Source of the DNA: Amorphophallus konjac
Lineage: Eukaryota; Streptophyta; Magnoliopsida; Alismatales; Araceae
Assembly: GCA_022559845.1 (NCBI GenBank)
Contig: CM040117.1
Location: forward strand, 76,545,731 to 76,609,730
DNA: 64,000 nucleotides
Direction: 5' to 3'
Positions 45,541 through 56,209 of the stretch are shown one piece after another. Each line of letters opens with the position of its first letter. Position 1 is the first letter of the stretch. The translations under genes were made by a program, and so were the position numbers. The notes beneath the pieces were generated by a model. The model did no database searches and was not told the origin of the DNA. It saw only the letters and a program-made list of their open reading frames with translations.

Positions 45541-47133
45541 AGGCGACGTGGGCTTCGACTGTGGCTCCACAAGGTGGCTTCAGCGTTCAAATGAGGGCAG
45601 CTTTCTGATGCACAGCGGACTTCTCAAAGGCTTAAACGCAACATGGGCTCCACATGCAAAGCATAGAGGCAGCTTCACGTGGGCGAATGGGCGCTTCAAC
45701 GTGGAGATCGATCAAGGTGGTTGGTGTCCAAGACGATGGCGCACGTAAGCTTCGGCCTTCTCACGCACGCACATGGAAGAGGACCCAGGGAGGCGCTGAC
45801 GTGGAGTGGCTGCCGATGGTGGCGAGGTGTGGCCGGGGGTGGCGAGGTGTACAGGGGGTGGCTGTGGAGTGCAGGTGAAGAGAGATGGCTGGGGCTTGCG
45901 GTGGTGCAGCGTGGTGGCGACAGGGTGGCTGCGGAGGGAGGCGGCCGGCGGTGAGGAGGTGAAGTGCAGGCGGCCAGAGGTGGGGGGGACGACGGTGGCA
46001 GCGGTCTGGTTAGCAGAGGGGAGGAGAGGGTCGCGAGGCGGCCGGAGATGGTGAAGCAAGTGGAGGAGGTAGCCGGCCGGGGGCGTGCGTAGGGGCTGCC
46101 ATGGGAGGCGGACTGGCACGGCGACGGGGGGCGCGGGGGCAAGCGGTGCTCGCAGGGGGTGAGGATGAGCGGTGCTGGCGATGGCAGCAGCGGCAGTTGG
46201 GTGGCCCAGCGCCCTGACGCGTTGGACGGCCGGTGGTCGCGGGAGCTCCCGTGGGCGGCTGGAGGCGGAGAGGGAGGTCCCGCGGCGGTGCAAGAAGGCC
46301 CTCACGGCGGTGGGCTCACGATGGAGGAGTGGCCGGAGGGAGACAGACGCTTCGGTCGGCCGGCACGGGCGCGGGCGCTCGGACGCCGGCACGCACGGGC
46401 GGGGGAGCATGCATGGAACGCTCAGGGGCGGAGCGCGGTGGCGTGCGGCGGTGTTTGCGGCACGGAGGTGCTCGCGGGCCTGTTCGCAGGCGAGCGAGAG
46501 AGAGAAAGAGAGAGAGAGAAAGAAACGCGGGAGGGAGAGAGAACCGAGAGAGGAAGAGAGAGAGACGGAGAGAACACGAGGAGAGAGAGAGAAGGGCATT
46601 GTGCGCTCGTGAGAGAGAGAGGGAAACACGGGAGAGAGGGAAGACGGGCGGGGGCGCCGAGGCTGTCGGGGCAGGCGCGTCTGGGCGCGTCTGGGCACAG
46701 CAGGCGGGGCCGGAGCGGGCGGGCTCGGTCGCAGGCGCAGGCGGGCAGGCTGCAGCGGGGCGGGCGTGCGCAGCCGCTCACGCCGGCACTGGCGCATAGG
46801 CGTGGCCGGGCTCACAGCAGGGTGGGCTCGACGCTGGCGCGGGTGGACGATGCTGCGGTGGCCGCGGGCGACTGCGGGCTCCAGCGGTGGCTGATAGCAC
46901 CGGAGCACGGCGGCAGTAGGCGGCGTGCGGCGGCGGGAGCTGGCCATTGCGGCCACGCAGGGGTTCAAATGGAGGCACGGGCAACAATGCGCCCTACGAA
47001 CAGGGAAAAAAGTTTTTTTTTCTTCTAATTCTCTCCTGCAACCGAGAGAAACTATACCTCTACTCTTTTTGTTGATTTTTTTTTGATTTTCTCCTCTCAA
47101 CGGTGACTTGCTATGTTTTTTTTTCCAACCCAA
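45541..47133 (-). other. GC-rich leader-like segment of the nested chromovirus
   Basis: About 1.5 kb of very GC-rich sequence with a GA microsatellite (about 46497-46640) stands where gag should start. Long open frames exist on both strands (one of 473 codons on -, 289 on +). Their composition (Arg/Pro/Ser/Ala) and overlap look like the by-product of high GC. It may be an expanded untranslated leader or a captured piece of host promoter or exon. The composition differs sharply from its surroundings. Confidence 0.5.
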
Positions 47134-47247
47134 AGGAGATCTCTTCTACACTTCTTTTTTGTTTCTTTTTTTTTCACTTCTATTAACTTAGAGAGAGAAA
47201 GAGAGATGACATCGGGGACGTCAGGTCGTCGGAGACGCCGTTGTTGA

Positions 47248-47259
47248 ACTCTGATACCA
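47248..47259 (-). promoter_or_regulatory. Primer binding site of the nested chromovirus
   Basis: On the - strand TGGTATCAGAGT follows the 5' LTR after four bases. It matches tRNA-iMet except for the last base (C to T). Confidence 0.88.
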
Positions 47260-47263
47260 AATT

Positions 47264-47809
47264 TGACACGGGACAACGTCGGGGGCAAGATCGACGACAC
47301 TCCGATATCACGAACATGACGGATAACTTGCTACCTCGCGCAGCTCGACCTCACGTCGGACGGTCTCACACCGAGTGACACACTCACACTCAAAAGAGAA
47401 TGAGGGAAGGGAAAGGAATAAGTGAGAATGGCTCTCACATAAGACACTCTTTCATTCAATTTCATCATATCAAACATTACACACCCTAACCTTCCTTATA
47501 TAGGAGGAGGCTATAATAATTACACCCATAAACTTTCACTTATTGTGTTTATACCCTGGCCTAACAAGATAGCCCACCCACCCACTTTTGACTTTGTGGG
47601 TTTAATAAAATTAAAATACAATCACTTTTGACCAACCTTGCCTAATAAAACAAAAAGGAAATAATACATGTATTACTACATGTATTTTACGCACAATACA
47701 TACGCAATACATAAATACGTGACGCCGAGTCTTCAGGCAGCCGAATCTTTCGAGTCACAAGCTCGGTGCGGGGGTGCGACGTCCGGTAGTGGGCCCGGTG
47801 TCCCCACCA
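47264..47809 (-). repeat. 5' LTR of the nested chromovirus
   Basis: A 546-bp copy of 42387-42934 with scattered C/T and G/A differences and a short deletion (AAGACAAAGCCC versus AAGATAGCCC). The TATA box lies at about 47490-47498. Confidence 0.9.
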
Positions 47810-47814
47810 TGGAT

Positions 47815-48216
47815 GCATCCACACCTTGGACAAATCATAAAGAAAACGACATCAATTATTCATATCTGCCAATCAAAAGTTGACGCAAAACCTGAGAAGC
47901 ATAATACAAGCAATCCATCTACCAGACTACAATATGAGTAGCAAATCCCCAAATAATGCATCTCCATGCTAATTTGATCAATGAGCAACAAACAAGTAGT
48001 CATTTTATTCCTCATCTGCTTGGCAGCAAAAGAAATAGAAATGGGAGCAAAAGAGGCATAATCTAGTTGGACAGCTAAATTCAAATAAAATAGCCAAGTC
48101 AGCAGATCGGGGTAACAAAGATTGATTCTGGAAAATTTATTTTATTCCTCATCAAGATACACAGTTGGGCTCCTCATAGTGCAGTAGATGGGGAGTGCAG
48201 CAGCAGGGATACAACA
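47815..48216. other. CACTA interior right of the nested chromovirus
   Basis: AT-rich, intron-like text with short frames only. It continues the captured-sequence block interrupted by the chromovirus. No recognisable gene. Confidence 0.4.
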
Positions 48217-48480
48217 TCACCAATCAATGCATGAGAGACAGATGGAGAGTAAACCCTCCTTTCTAAAGCCATGAAGAGCATTGAACACCTCTGAGGTTTC
48301 TTTAAGGCAGGATATGGTCATTCTTCTCCCTTGGGAATTCTTTTTCTCAGCCTCTTCCAATTTTTCATGGCACTCCATAGCAAATGATTTAATCATTATG
48401 CTACCATACTGGAATTCTTCCATAAAGGCTTCACAAAATGCCCCAGCATCATTCTACCAAGAGAATTTGGTGTTCATGTA
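48217..48480 (-). CDS. Unrecognised captured coding fragment in CACTA
   Basis: A - strand frame (one stop at about 48455-48457, otherwise open to 48217) encodes AFCEAFMEEFQYGSIMIKSF, then a charged helix-like segment (CHEKLEEAEKKNSQG) and KETSEVFNALHGFRKEG. The text looks like real protein rather than chance, but I do not recognise the family. It does not resemble the CIPK C-terminal domain that would be expected downstream of the NAF exon, so it is probably from another gene. Confidence 0.4.
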
Positions 48481-48730
48481 AATAGAATCGAATACTACAA
48501 TGGATAGACTATTCAACAATTACATTTAAGAAGGGGGAAAAGACATTTAGATGATGAATCATTAATTAAGAAGGGGGGGAAAGTCATCATTTTGTCCTTG
48601 GCTTAAAGGCATGTTCAGAACATAAAACATAGCCCTCATCTTGGCTAATGAGAAATAGCAATTGTCAAACTTATTAAGTTCTCTGCACTCTACCACGGCA
48701 TAGAATAAGACAAAGGAAACAAAAACTAAC

Positions 48731-51700
48731 CTCTTTCTCAAAAAATCCAGAAAGATCAAGGCATGAGGACATCCCAATTAGCTGGAAAGCATTGTTAAGC
48801 ATGGGAACATGCTCATGATCACCAATTTCAGCTACCTTTTCACAAGGGGACGAAACATTATTATTAAATTACAATTCCTGTCCACAAAATAAAGATCTTG
48901 TTAGTGCTGCATTTACGTACCTATTTGATTGAGAATGCCTCATGATCAATTTTCACATCATCATCTTCGTCATCAGGTATGGCAAGTGTATAGCCCTCCT
49001 TAAACCAGTCATCAGATTTTATTTGATCAATTGTTATCCGCGATTTTGGATTTGGATCATGAATTCTCCGGATAATCCTTTGAGGACCAGGTGTGAGCCA
49101 TTTTGGTATATGAGTTTCACCCTTGAAGATCTGAACCATGCATAAAGATCAGAATTGATCTATCGGTAATTTTCGACCTAGCTGAAGCCTGCCTAAATAC
49201 ATTTTCCTTCACATTGACATTAAGGCAGCATAACTTTCAAACTGAAGCATAAAGAAGACAGAAAATGAAACTACTGATGGCAAACATTGAAGAGCAAGAA
49301 TCCTAGAATTTTTTTAGATGATGAAGGAAATAGCATATCACCATGTAAAGAAATATCATCAAATCCAGATCAAGAATAATATATCTCTATGCCTAAAATA
49401 AAAGAAAGGCTTCCTAGAAAATAAGCAACTAGTTGTAATTAAAATTTATACCTTCTGATAAAGAACTTCAAGATTTCTGTCATCAAATGGAAGAGATCCT
49501 GTAAGAATTATGTACAAGATAACACCGCAAGACCAGATATCTGATGTAGAACCATCATAACCCCTGTTAGCTAGAACCTAACAACATTACCATAACCACA
49601 CATAAGGAATAAAAGTGGGAAGAAAATAACTGAAACTGGTACCATATGTCCTACGATCTGGAGTTCTCACCTCGGGTGCAACATAGTTTGGGCTTCCACA
49701 GGTTATATGTAGTAGACCATCACTATGAAATTTTAATTTTATACATTAAATAAAGAGCTGGCGTGGAAAAATCTGAACTACTTGAGAGATGAAGTGAGAA
49801 TAGATGTAGTGGCAATACCCCCAGATGTTGAGGCAAGGCACTGAGGCCAAAATCAGACACCTTTATATTTCCTTTTGCATCGACAAGCACATTTTCTGGC
49901 TGTACAACATGAAATGGCAGTGTGGTCATACATAAAAGCAGCAACGTCTATGATATGATCTGAAATATGGAAGACTCACGCTGTACTTCATGTTTAAAAT
50001 GAACATTAAGATTTAAGACATAACTTATACGAGGTCTCTGAAGATCTGAAGAAAGGATTTGCAATGTAAACATAAGAGGAGCTAAGAGAAATGAAAATGC
50101 CCCGTGAATGGGGAATTCATTATAGAAAAATACTAAATGAAGGAAGCCTCATGTTAGTCAGAGGGGAAATGAATAACTTGTCCGCTACAATTTTGACAAT
50201 CATCTGTACACACTCAACTCCAGTATTGAATACACTAATACACTTTTACTACTGGAAAGCTCAGCAATGCGATTAATTGATCTTGGAAAAGATACATTTA
50301 CTGAGGGTTTTTTTCAGATTTAAATAATAGTAGTAATATTTAATATTGAGATCAACATTTAAATGCTAATTAAGATTGAGATCAACATTTAAATGCTAAT
50401 TAAGTAAATATAAAAACATACATAATATAAACAATAAATAATTTTTTTTTAATTTAGAATGAAATAAAACTAATCATATTTCAAAGTGAAATTCTAAAAT
50501 TATAATAGATATAAAAATTAAATATCTATATATACACATTTTGAATTTTAACATTACAATATTTATTACAATAACTACTAAAATAGTTGGTATGAATGTA
50601 ATTAGTGCGTAAATTTAAATATGTGAATAACTATATTAAGGTATCAAAAATAAAATTCAAGGACTTTATGCTTGTCCTCTTTCATACAGAGTTCTAGGAA
50701 CTTGTAGGAAATGTGTAATTCAGAAGAATTGGTACATCTAAACAAAAAGTCAATATGTTTATCAATTACTATATACTCTACAATAAGAAGAATAGCTTAC
50801 CTTCATATCCCTGTGGTATACACCTTTGCCATGACAGTAACTCACAGCATCAATTAATTGTTGGAAGAGCTTCTTACCCTCATGTTCTGGAGCCCTACCC
50901 CTTGATGCCTATATTTTCAAGAAGAAAGAATTGCTATTAAGCTTGTGAAACATATTTAATGAGAATCATGATGTCAAGAAGAACTTGAACACATCAGAAG
51001 AATGACCGGGGATAACCATTTATAGTAGAGGTGCCTTGTCCTCCCCAAGGCTTGCCAGTGCCAGCAAGGGTTATCCTCAACATCAAAGAAAGGAAAGACA
51101 GAACTTTTAGGTGCGCACAAAAGAAAAAACTCACAATCTTGTCAAATAGTTCACCGCATGTTACATATTCAAGGACCATATAAATCTTGGTCTTGTTGGC
51201 TGATACCTACAAAACAGGCAATGAGGAAGATAAAAAGGTTAACATTTGACATTTGATAAGAAACTGTTCTTCTAGTATCGAAGTTCATTTCAATACTCTT
51301 ATTGTATCAAAGTTATCTTAAAGTACTCCATATACATGTATTTTCTGCGGTGGTACCATCAAAAAATCATTTCTGGCTCCACCGTTAATCATGAAGTACA
51401 CAGATAAGTTCCACAACATGAGAAAAAAAGTTCAAGGAAAAGATGCCTCAAGTAGGCATGCTGGCATGGATGATGACAATATTCTTCTTGCATTACACAT
51501 AGGACAAAGTTTTTCATTGTTCTGATTACCATTTAAGTGGAGCTTATTGTTTAAAATGGGTACTACGAGAATAAGTGGAATGCACGAATACAATATTAAA
51601 GGTAGAGGACTTCTTTATTCACCACAGTAGCCACTTAAATTTCACAGTGGAAATACTGACAGTGACTCTGGTGTATAATTAGAAGTTTAGGCCAAAAGCT

Positions 51701-52758
51701 TCGAGTTCTAGTAACCCTGAAATCTGATCTCCGAGTTTATATATGACTGCCATTTTGGTGGGGACGACGCCATCCACCAAAGCCCTCACAAACATCAATT
51801 GACTTTGTCCCATCCTTCAGAAAGCTTAACCTACTTCCACTGAGAATTTGTACATGTTACAACTCTCTATATTTGCCAAGGATGCATATTTATCCATCTG
51901 TCCTAATCCCATATGCATGGCAAAGACTTGAGACACATATCTGGTTGCCCTCAAATTGAGGCACAATCAAACAGATACATCCAATTCCTGCAAAAAGGGT
52001 CTTAACAGAGAGAGACTTACAAGACGAAAGGTTGTACTAGGTAGGCCCGCACTAAAAACACGTTAGTGAATCCAACTAATAATTTGATCAAGATTAAAGG
52101 CAACAGTTTCGAATGAGAACAATGCCCCAAAAATCAAGCATGCGTCCCAGGAAAAGAAGGCACCAGTTCAGACAAAATGCACGGGCATAGAATTATCACC
52201 ACCAGTTCAGTAGAACTCAATCTGGGCAGGCTCGATGGATCTAGTTCCCATGCTCATTAGGGAAGGGACAAGGGTTTGTACAAACAAGAGGACCTGGGTG
52301 GTGGCACGGCCATGGCAGGAGCGATATGCCTTCCCACCAAACTCTGCAACAAGCCATGTGCATGGGACCACCACAGCCAATACCGACAATCCGGCTAACC
52401 CATACAGATTGGCACCATCGAGTTTAAACAGATACACCTAGTTCCAAACAAATTGGCATGGAAAGAATAGACTAATTCCCGAAATCCCCTAATTTAGTGC
52501 CCCTCTAAATTCCATCAACGAAGAAGACCATCTGGAACGCCTAATAGAACTGGAGAAAGAAAAAAAAGCCACCTTTTTGGAGATGGAGCAAAGTTTTAGG
52601 GCTTCTAAAGAAGATAAGAGTTGGAAAACTGGGAATGCCCAAGCTTCTGATTCTGAAGATTGAGATTGACATCGCTAGGTATACCGAAAACGAAGCAAGA
52701 GAAGAACAGGGAAGAAATACAACAGAAAACACACCTCATGTAAGCGGACGACGTTGGA
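48731..52758 (-). pseudogene. CIPK1: Captured CIPK1-like protein kinase gene (CBL-interacting kinase), truncated at both ends
   Basis: Exons on the - strand: 52735-52758 (NVVRLHE), 51135-51206 (IYMVLEYVTCGELFDKI), 50801-50908 (YCHGKGVYHRDMK, catalytic Asp kept), 49819-49899 ([18 protein letters not shown] kept), 49671-49724 (DGLLHITCGSPNYVAPE), 49452-49577 ([16 protein letters not shown]), 48921-49130 (IPKWLTPG to FSIK) and 48731-48835 (the NAF motif, NNAFQLIGMSSCLDLSGFF). Exon lengths are multiples of three and borders are GT...AG. The wording matches CIPK1-type kinases, which bind calcineurin B-like calcium sensors through NAF. The ATP-binding lobe with the invariant Lys and the C-terminal phosphatase-binding domain are absent. 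The acceptor before 49724 reads AT instead of AG, and TAG closes the 48921-49130 exon. The symbol denotes the nearest family member only. Confidence 0.88.
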
Positions 52759-53050
52759 GCAAGAACAAAGAGGAAAATCCAAAAAAAGAGAGATCCCGAG
52801 TATTGTTTGGATTTGGAGTTTGCTGCAGTCGGGGATGCTGGATCTGCTCCCAGATCTGCGGCACCCACAATTATAGTTGGATATGCCGGCGGAGAGGGTC
52901 AATCCAGGAGGACTCGGAGATGCAGAATCCGCCGCCTCCGCACACAATAGGGAACATCCCATTGCAGCATCTGCCGCCCCCGACCACGACAATGACATGG
53001 ATCTGCGGGATCTCGACGTGGCGGGTGTCCCCGGGATCAGCAGCAGCAGC
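52759..53050 (-). other. Joining segment between PRS-like and CIPK-like exons
   Basis: This segment of about 290 bp is open on the - strand in the frame linking the two captured genes, and it is Ser/Ala-rich. On the + strand it also has an open frame (MPAERVNPGG...), so it may be a piece of a third gene in the other direction. I do not recognise it. It could equally be intron or promoter sequence read through by chance. Confidence 0.4.
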
Positions 53051-53307
53051 CCCCGGATCCCTTGCGCGTTCGAGATGAACAGGTTGGGGAACCCATCCTC
53101 GAAAGTCCTACCAACCAGAGCGATCAAGCTAGAGAGAGAAAGAGAGAGATCTGAGCAGCGTCGCGATATTGCGAACCTCCAGTTGACGCTGCGAAGCTTG
53201 ATGGCGTCGCTCTCCGAGGCGACGTGCTCAGCAAGGGCGCGGGTCTCCTCACAGAAGAAGATGCAGATGGTCTTCTTCGACCTCTTGGGGAGCAAGGAGA
53301 CCGCCAT
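53051..53307 (-). pseudogene. PRS4: Captured 5' exons of a PRS3/PRS4-like ribose-phosphate pyrophosphokinase
   Basis: Exon 1 (53307-53177) reads MAVSLLPKRSKKTICIFFCE, then ALAEHVASESDAIKLRSVNW. A 69-bp GT...AG intron (53176-53108) follows, and exon 2 (53107-53051) reads TFEDGFPNLFISNAQGIRG. This is the start of plant class II PRPP synthetases, which make phosphoribosyl pyrophosphate from ribose-5-phosphate and ATP. Homology stops at GIRG, where the normal exon would give way to the catalytic region. An alternative start at 53421 adds 38 residues. The frame stays open past the end of the PRS part and runs into the CIPK exon at 52758, so the two captured genes form one potential chimera. PRS3 or PRS4 cannot be told apart from this fragment. 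Confidence 0.82.
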
Positions 53308-53900
53308 CGATGGGGCACCGACGACGTGTGCAGGGTGAGGAGGTGGGGAAGAGGAGAGGGATAGAAAGAGAGACAAAGAGAAGGGGAGTGGCTTCGTGGT
53401 GGCGAGCTCCGGGACCGCCATTACTGGGAGGGGGAGTGAGAAGAGGAGAGAGACGAGAAGGTTTTCACCGGAGAACAGCTCCGAAAGGTTTGGGAGGATG
53501 GAGTTTTTGTGGGGAAGGTGGTCGAGACGGTGAGGAGAAATTTGAAAAAGTAGGGGGAAAATGAAAATCTATCGGGCGCCCAAAAGTTACTGTACATTGG
53601 CGTCACGCAATTGTTACGTTTTTAATTTTTTTTTTAATTTTTTTTAAAACACTTTATTCCTACGTTTTATTAAAACTGAAATAATATATAAGATATACTC
53701 TCACGTTTAATAAAAAACGTAAGAAAAAAATGTCTTTTCCTATATCTCAACGAACCGTCAGAATAAGATGGCCATATAGTTATGTTATAATAAAACATAA
53801 AAAATTTACCAATATTAATTTAAAAATGTCACAATATGTCATTTATACCTACGTTTTTTCAAAGCGTAGGTAAAATTCGTGATTATAGACCAGTTTTCTT
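53308..53900. other. Upstream region of the captured gene and CACTA right end
   Basis: Positions 53308-53560 are GA-rich, as plant gene leaders often are, and would be the promoter and leader of the captured PRS-like gene. Positions 53600-53870 are the AT-rich subterminal zone with CCTACG hairpins (53848-53870: CCTACG, 11-base spacer, CGTAGG). Confidence 0.55.
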
Positions 53901-53909
53901 GTAGTGACT

Positions 53910-54990
53910 CACCCCAATGGATATCCAAGTATATGATGATGTGGTGAGAAGAGCCCAACTCTTAGAAGATACAATAGAATTGACCGATCGCATTCGGAGA
54001 AGAGAGACCAAGAAGGAGCCAGTAACTAGCTTCGGTAATTTCAAGCCCTCCTTCAGGAAGAAGAGACCCGATTTTGACGGGCGTAACTTTAACAAAGATG
54101 GGCATAATTTTCAAAAGGACAAGAAGCCGAGATGGAACGACAAACAAATTTTTCTAGTTGCTCCTCCAACGAAGGAATTATGCAAGCACTGTGAGAAGCT
54201 TGGACACAAGGCCGAAGAATGCTGGAGAAGACTGGGTGCTTGTCTTCGCTGTGGGAGTCGGGAACATAGAATCCCGAGTTGTCCACTTCTCAACGAACAA
54301 GCTCCACTGGAAAAACCACCAGTTGTTGTCAAAAAGCAAGGAAGACTTCAAGCCCCTATAAATGTGGAACCTACCGAGGATGGAGGCGTCGTGGAAGGTA
54401 CCATTTCTGTGTGCACAAAGCTTGCCTCTATCTTATTTGATACTGGAGCTATGCATTCATTTATATCCAAGAGCTTTGCTAATAGGCATGTTCCATTAAA
54501 ATCCAAACTCATTATTACTACTCCTATTGGAGCGGGATCGGAGATTAAATATTTCTACCTTGCTAGTGAAATTCTAGTCGACGGTTGTAACCTATAGGCC
54601 GACTTAATATGCATAAAGATGGAAGTATATTATGTTATTTTGGGAGTTGACTGGTTATCTAAACATGGTGCTAATGTCAACTGTAAGTTGGGCACGGTAA
54701 CCTTTATTGGCTACCCCAACCTCGTGTTTTCTGGTGTCAAGCATTCTAGACACCTATCTCTTATTTCGGCCCTTAAAGTCGATAAATTATTAAAGAAGGG
54801 TTGTTCAGCTTTCTTAGTTTCTATTACTATGACCGATCATAAGGAACCCGTTCTAGAGGATATTCCTATTGTTCAGGATTATTTTGATATATTTCCATAT
54901 GAGTTGCCTAGTATTCCTCCGGAAAGAAAAGTGGTCTTCTCTATCGATTTAATTCCGGGAGCTGCACCAGTTTCTAAAGCTCCATAGCAG
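53910..54990 (+). pseudogene. Element B gag 3' part and aspartic protease, copy 1
   Basis: Gag resumes after the CACTA with IQVYDDVVRRAQLLED. It has two zinc knuckles (CKHCEKLGHKAEEC and CLRCGSREHRIPSC) that would bind RNA. The protease shows LFDTGAMHSFIS with the catalytic DTG, and VILGVDWLSKHG. Stops are TAG at 54595-54597 and TAG at 54985-54987. The first matches CCG in copy 2. After the protease comes the RT lead-in FDIFPYELPSIPPERKVVF. Confidence 0.9.
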
Positions 54991-56209
54991 ATGTCTGCTG
55001 TTGAAATGAATGAGTTGAAAGAACAACTACTGGAGTTATTGGAAAAGGGATTTATCCGACCAAGTACTTCACCTTGGGAAGCCCCAGTCCTATTTGTCAA
55101 AAAGAAGGACGGGTCAATGAGATTGTGTGTTGACTATCGATAATTGAACCAACTCACAATCAAGAACAAATATTCATTGTCGAGGATTGATGAACTATTT
55201 GACCAGATTTCTGGAGCTCGATATTTTTCAAAGTTTGATCTCAGATCTGGTTATCATCAATTGAAGATCAAGGAAGAGGATATTCATAAAACGACGTTCA
55301 GGAGCAAGTATGAGCATTATAAGTTCATTATTATGCCTTTTAGCTTAACCAATGCGCCTGCCACATTTATGCAATTAATGAACAGTGTATTTAGGCCATA
55401 CCTTGATCAATTTGTGGTTGTCTTTATTGATGACATTTTGATCTACTCTAAGTCCAAGGAGGAGTATGAAAAACATCTCAAGAAAGCCCTTCAATTAGTA
55501 AGAGATCACAAGCTTTATGCCAAGCTTAGTAAGTATGATTTCTGGCATGAAGAAGTTTCTTTCCTAGGTCACATAATTTCTCGGAATGGTATTGCGGTCG
55601 ATCCTTCAAAGGTCGAGGCTATAAAGAACTGGGAAAGACCTACTAGTATAACGGAAATTCGAAGCTTCTTGGGATTGGCAGAATATTATAAAAGATTGAT
55701 TAAGGATTTCTCCAAGATCGCGGTATCTTTGACGAGATTGACGAGGAAGGAGAATCTGTATATATGGTCTGAGGAATGAAAGAAAAGCTTCCAAACTTTG
55801 AAAGATCGTCTGACTACTACTCCTATACTCACATTGCCTATTGAAGGGGGAGGATTTGAAGTTTATGCTGATGCATCCGGAATTGGCCTTGATTGTGTGT
55901 TAATGTAACATGGCAAGGTGATTGCCTATTCTTCCAGGCAATTGAAAAAATAAGAGGAAAATTATCCCATGCATGACTTAGAGCTTACAGCTATGGTCTT
56001 TACTTTGAAGATCTGGCGGCATTATCTCTATGGCGAGGCCTTTATTGTATATTCTGACCACAAGAGTCTCAAGTACTTATTCTCTCAAAAGGAACTTAAC
56101 ATGAGACAAAGGCAGTGGCTGGAACATTTGAAAGATTTTGATTTCTCTATATAATTAATACCACCCCGGAAAAGGCAATGCCGTAGCTGATGCTCTTAGC
56201 CGGAAGCCG
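54991..56209 (+). pseudogene. Element B reverse transcriptase and RNase H, copy 1
   Basis: RT motifs are [45 protein letters not shown] and [15 protein letters not shown] replaces the nearly universal MPFG, a change that probably damages the enzyme. RNase H pieces are [36 protein letters not shown] and [15 protein letters not shown]. In-frame stops are TAA 55141-55143, TGA 55777-55779, TAA 55906-55908, and further stops near 55951 and 56152. A one-base insertion near 56155-56165 shifts the frame before the conserved HPGKGNAVADALSRK. Confidence 0.9.

Larger units (their letters stand above)
42387..47809 (-). mobile_element. Internally deleted chromovirus (Reina/Galadriel-like) inside CACTA
   Basis: LTRs of about 547 bp (42387-42934 and 47264-47809) begin TGAC and end CCACCA on the + strand, with TGGAT on both sides (42382-42386, 47810-47814). 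A primer site at 47248-47259 sets - strand transcription from the right LTR. From the 5' side the interior holds a GC-rich leader of about 1.4 kb, an AT-rich tract, a protease gene, and then, after a deletion, the integrase C-terminus and chromodomain region. Gag, most of RT, RNase H and the integrase core are missing. It needs all enzymes in trans. Confidence 0.88.
41201..53906. mobile_element. CACTA (En/Spm) transposon carrying host gene fragments (Pack-CACTA type)
   Basis: The left end reads CACTACAAGAAAATTGG and the right end, read inward, CACTACAAGAAAACTGG, giving inverted ends of at least 13 bp. ACT at 41198-41200 is repeated at 53907-53909, the 3-bp duplication CACTA elements make. Both sides are element B gag and rejoin in phase. 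Subterminal hairpins with CCTACG...CGTAGG lie at both ends. No transposase is visible, so it is non-autonomous. Cargo on the - strand includes PRS-like exons, CIPK1-like exons and an unrecognised coding piece. A 5.4-kb chromovirus was inserted later. Without it the element is about 7.3 kb. Confidence 0.93.

Noticed and set aside
45712..47133. 473-codon antisense open frame
   Set aside because: Very GC-rich, Arg/Pro/Ser-biased, with equally long frames on the opposite strand and no motif; treated as composition effect.
48731..52758. Intact host CIPK gene
   Set aside because: It lies wholly between the CACTA ends, lacks N-terminal and C-terminal exons, and has a lost acceptor and a premature stop.
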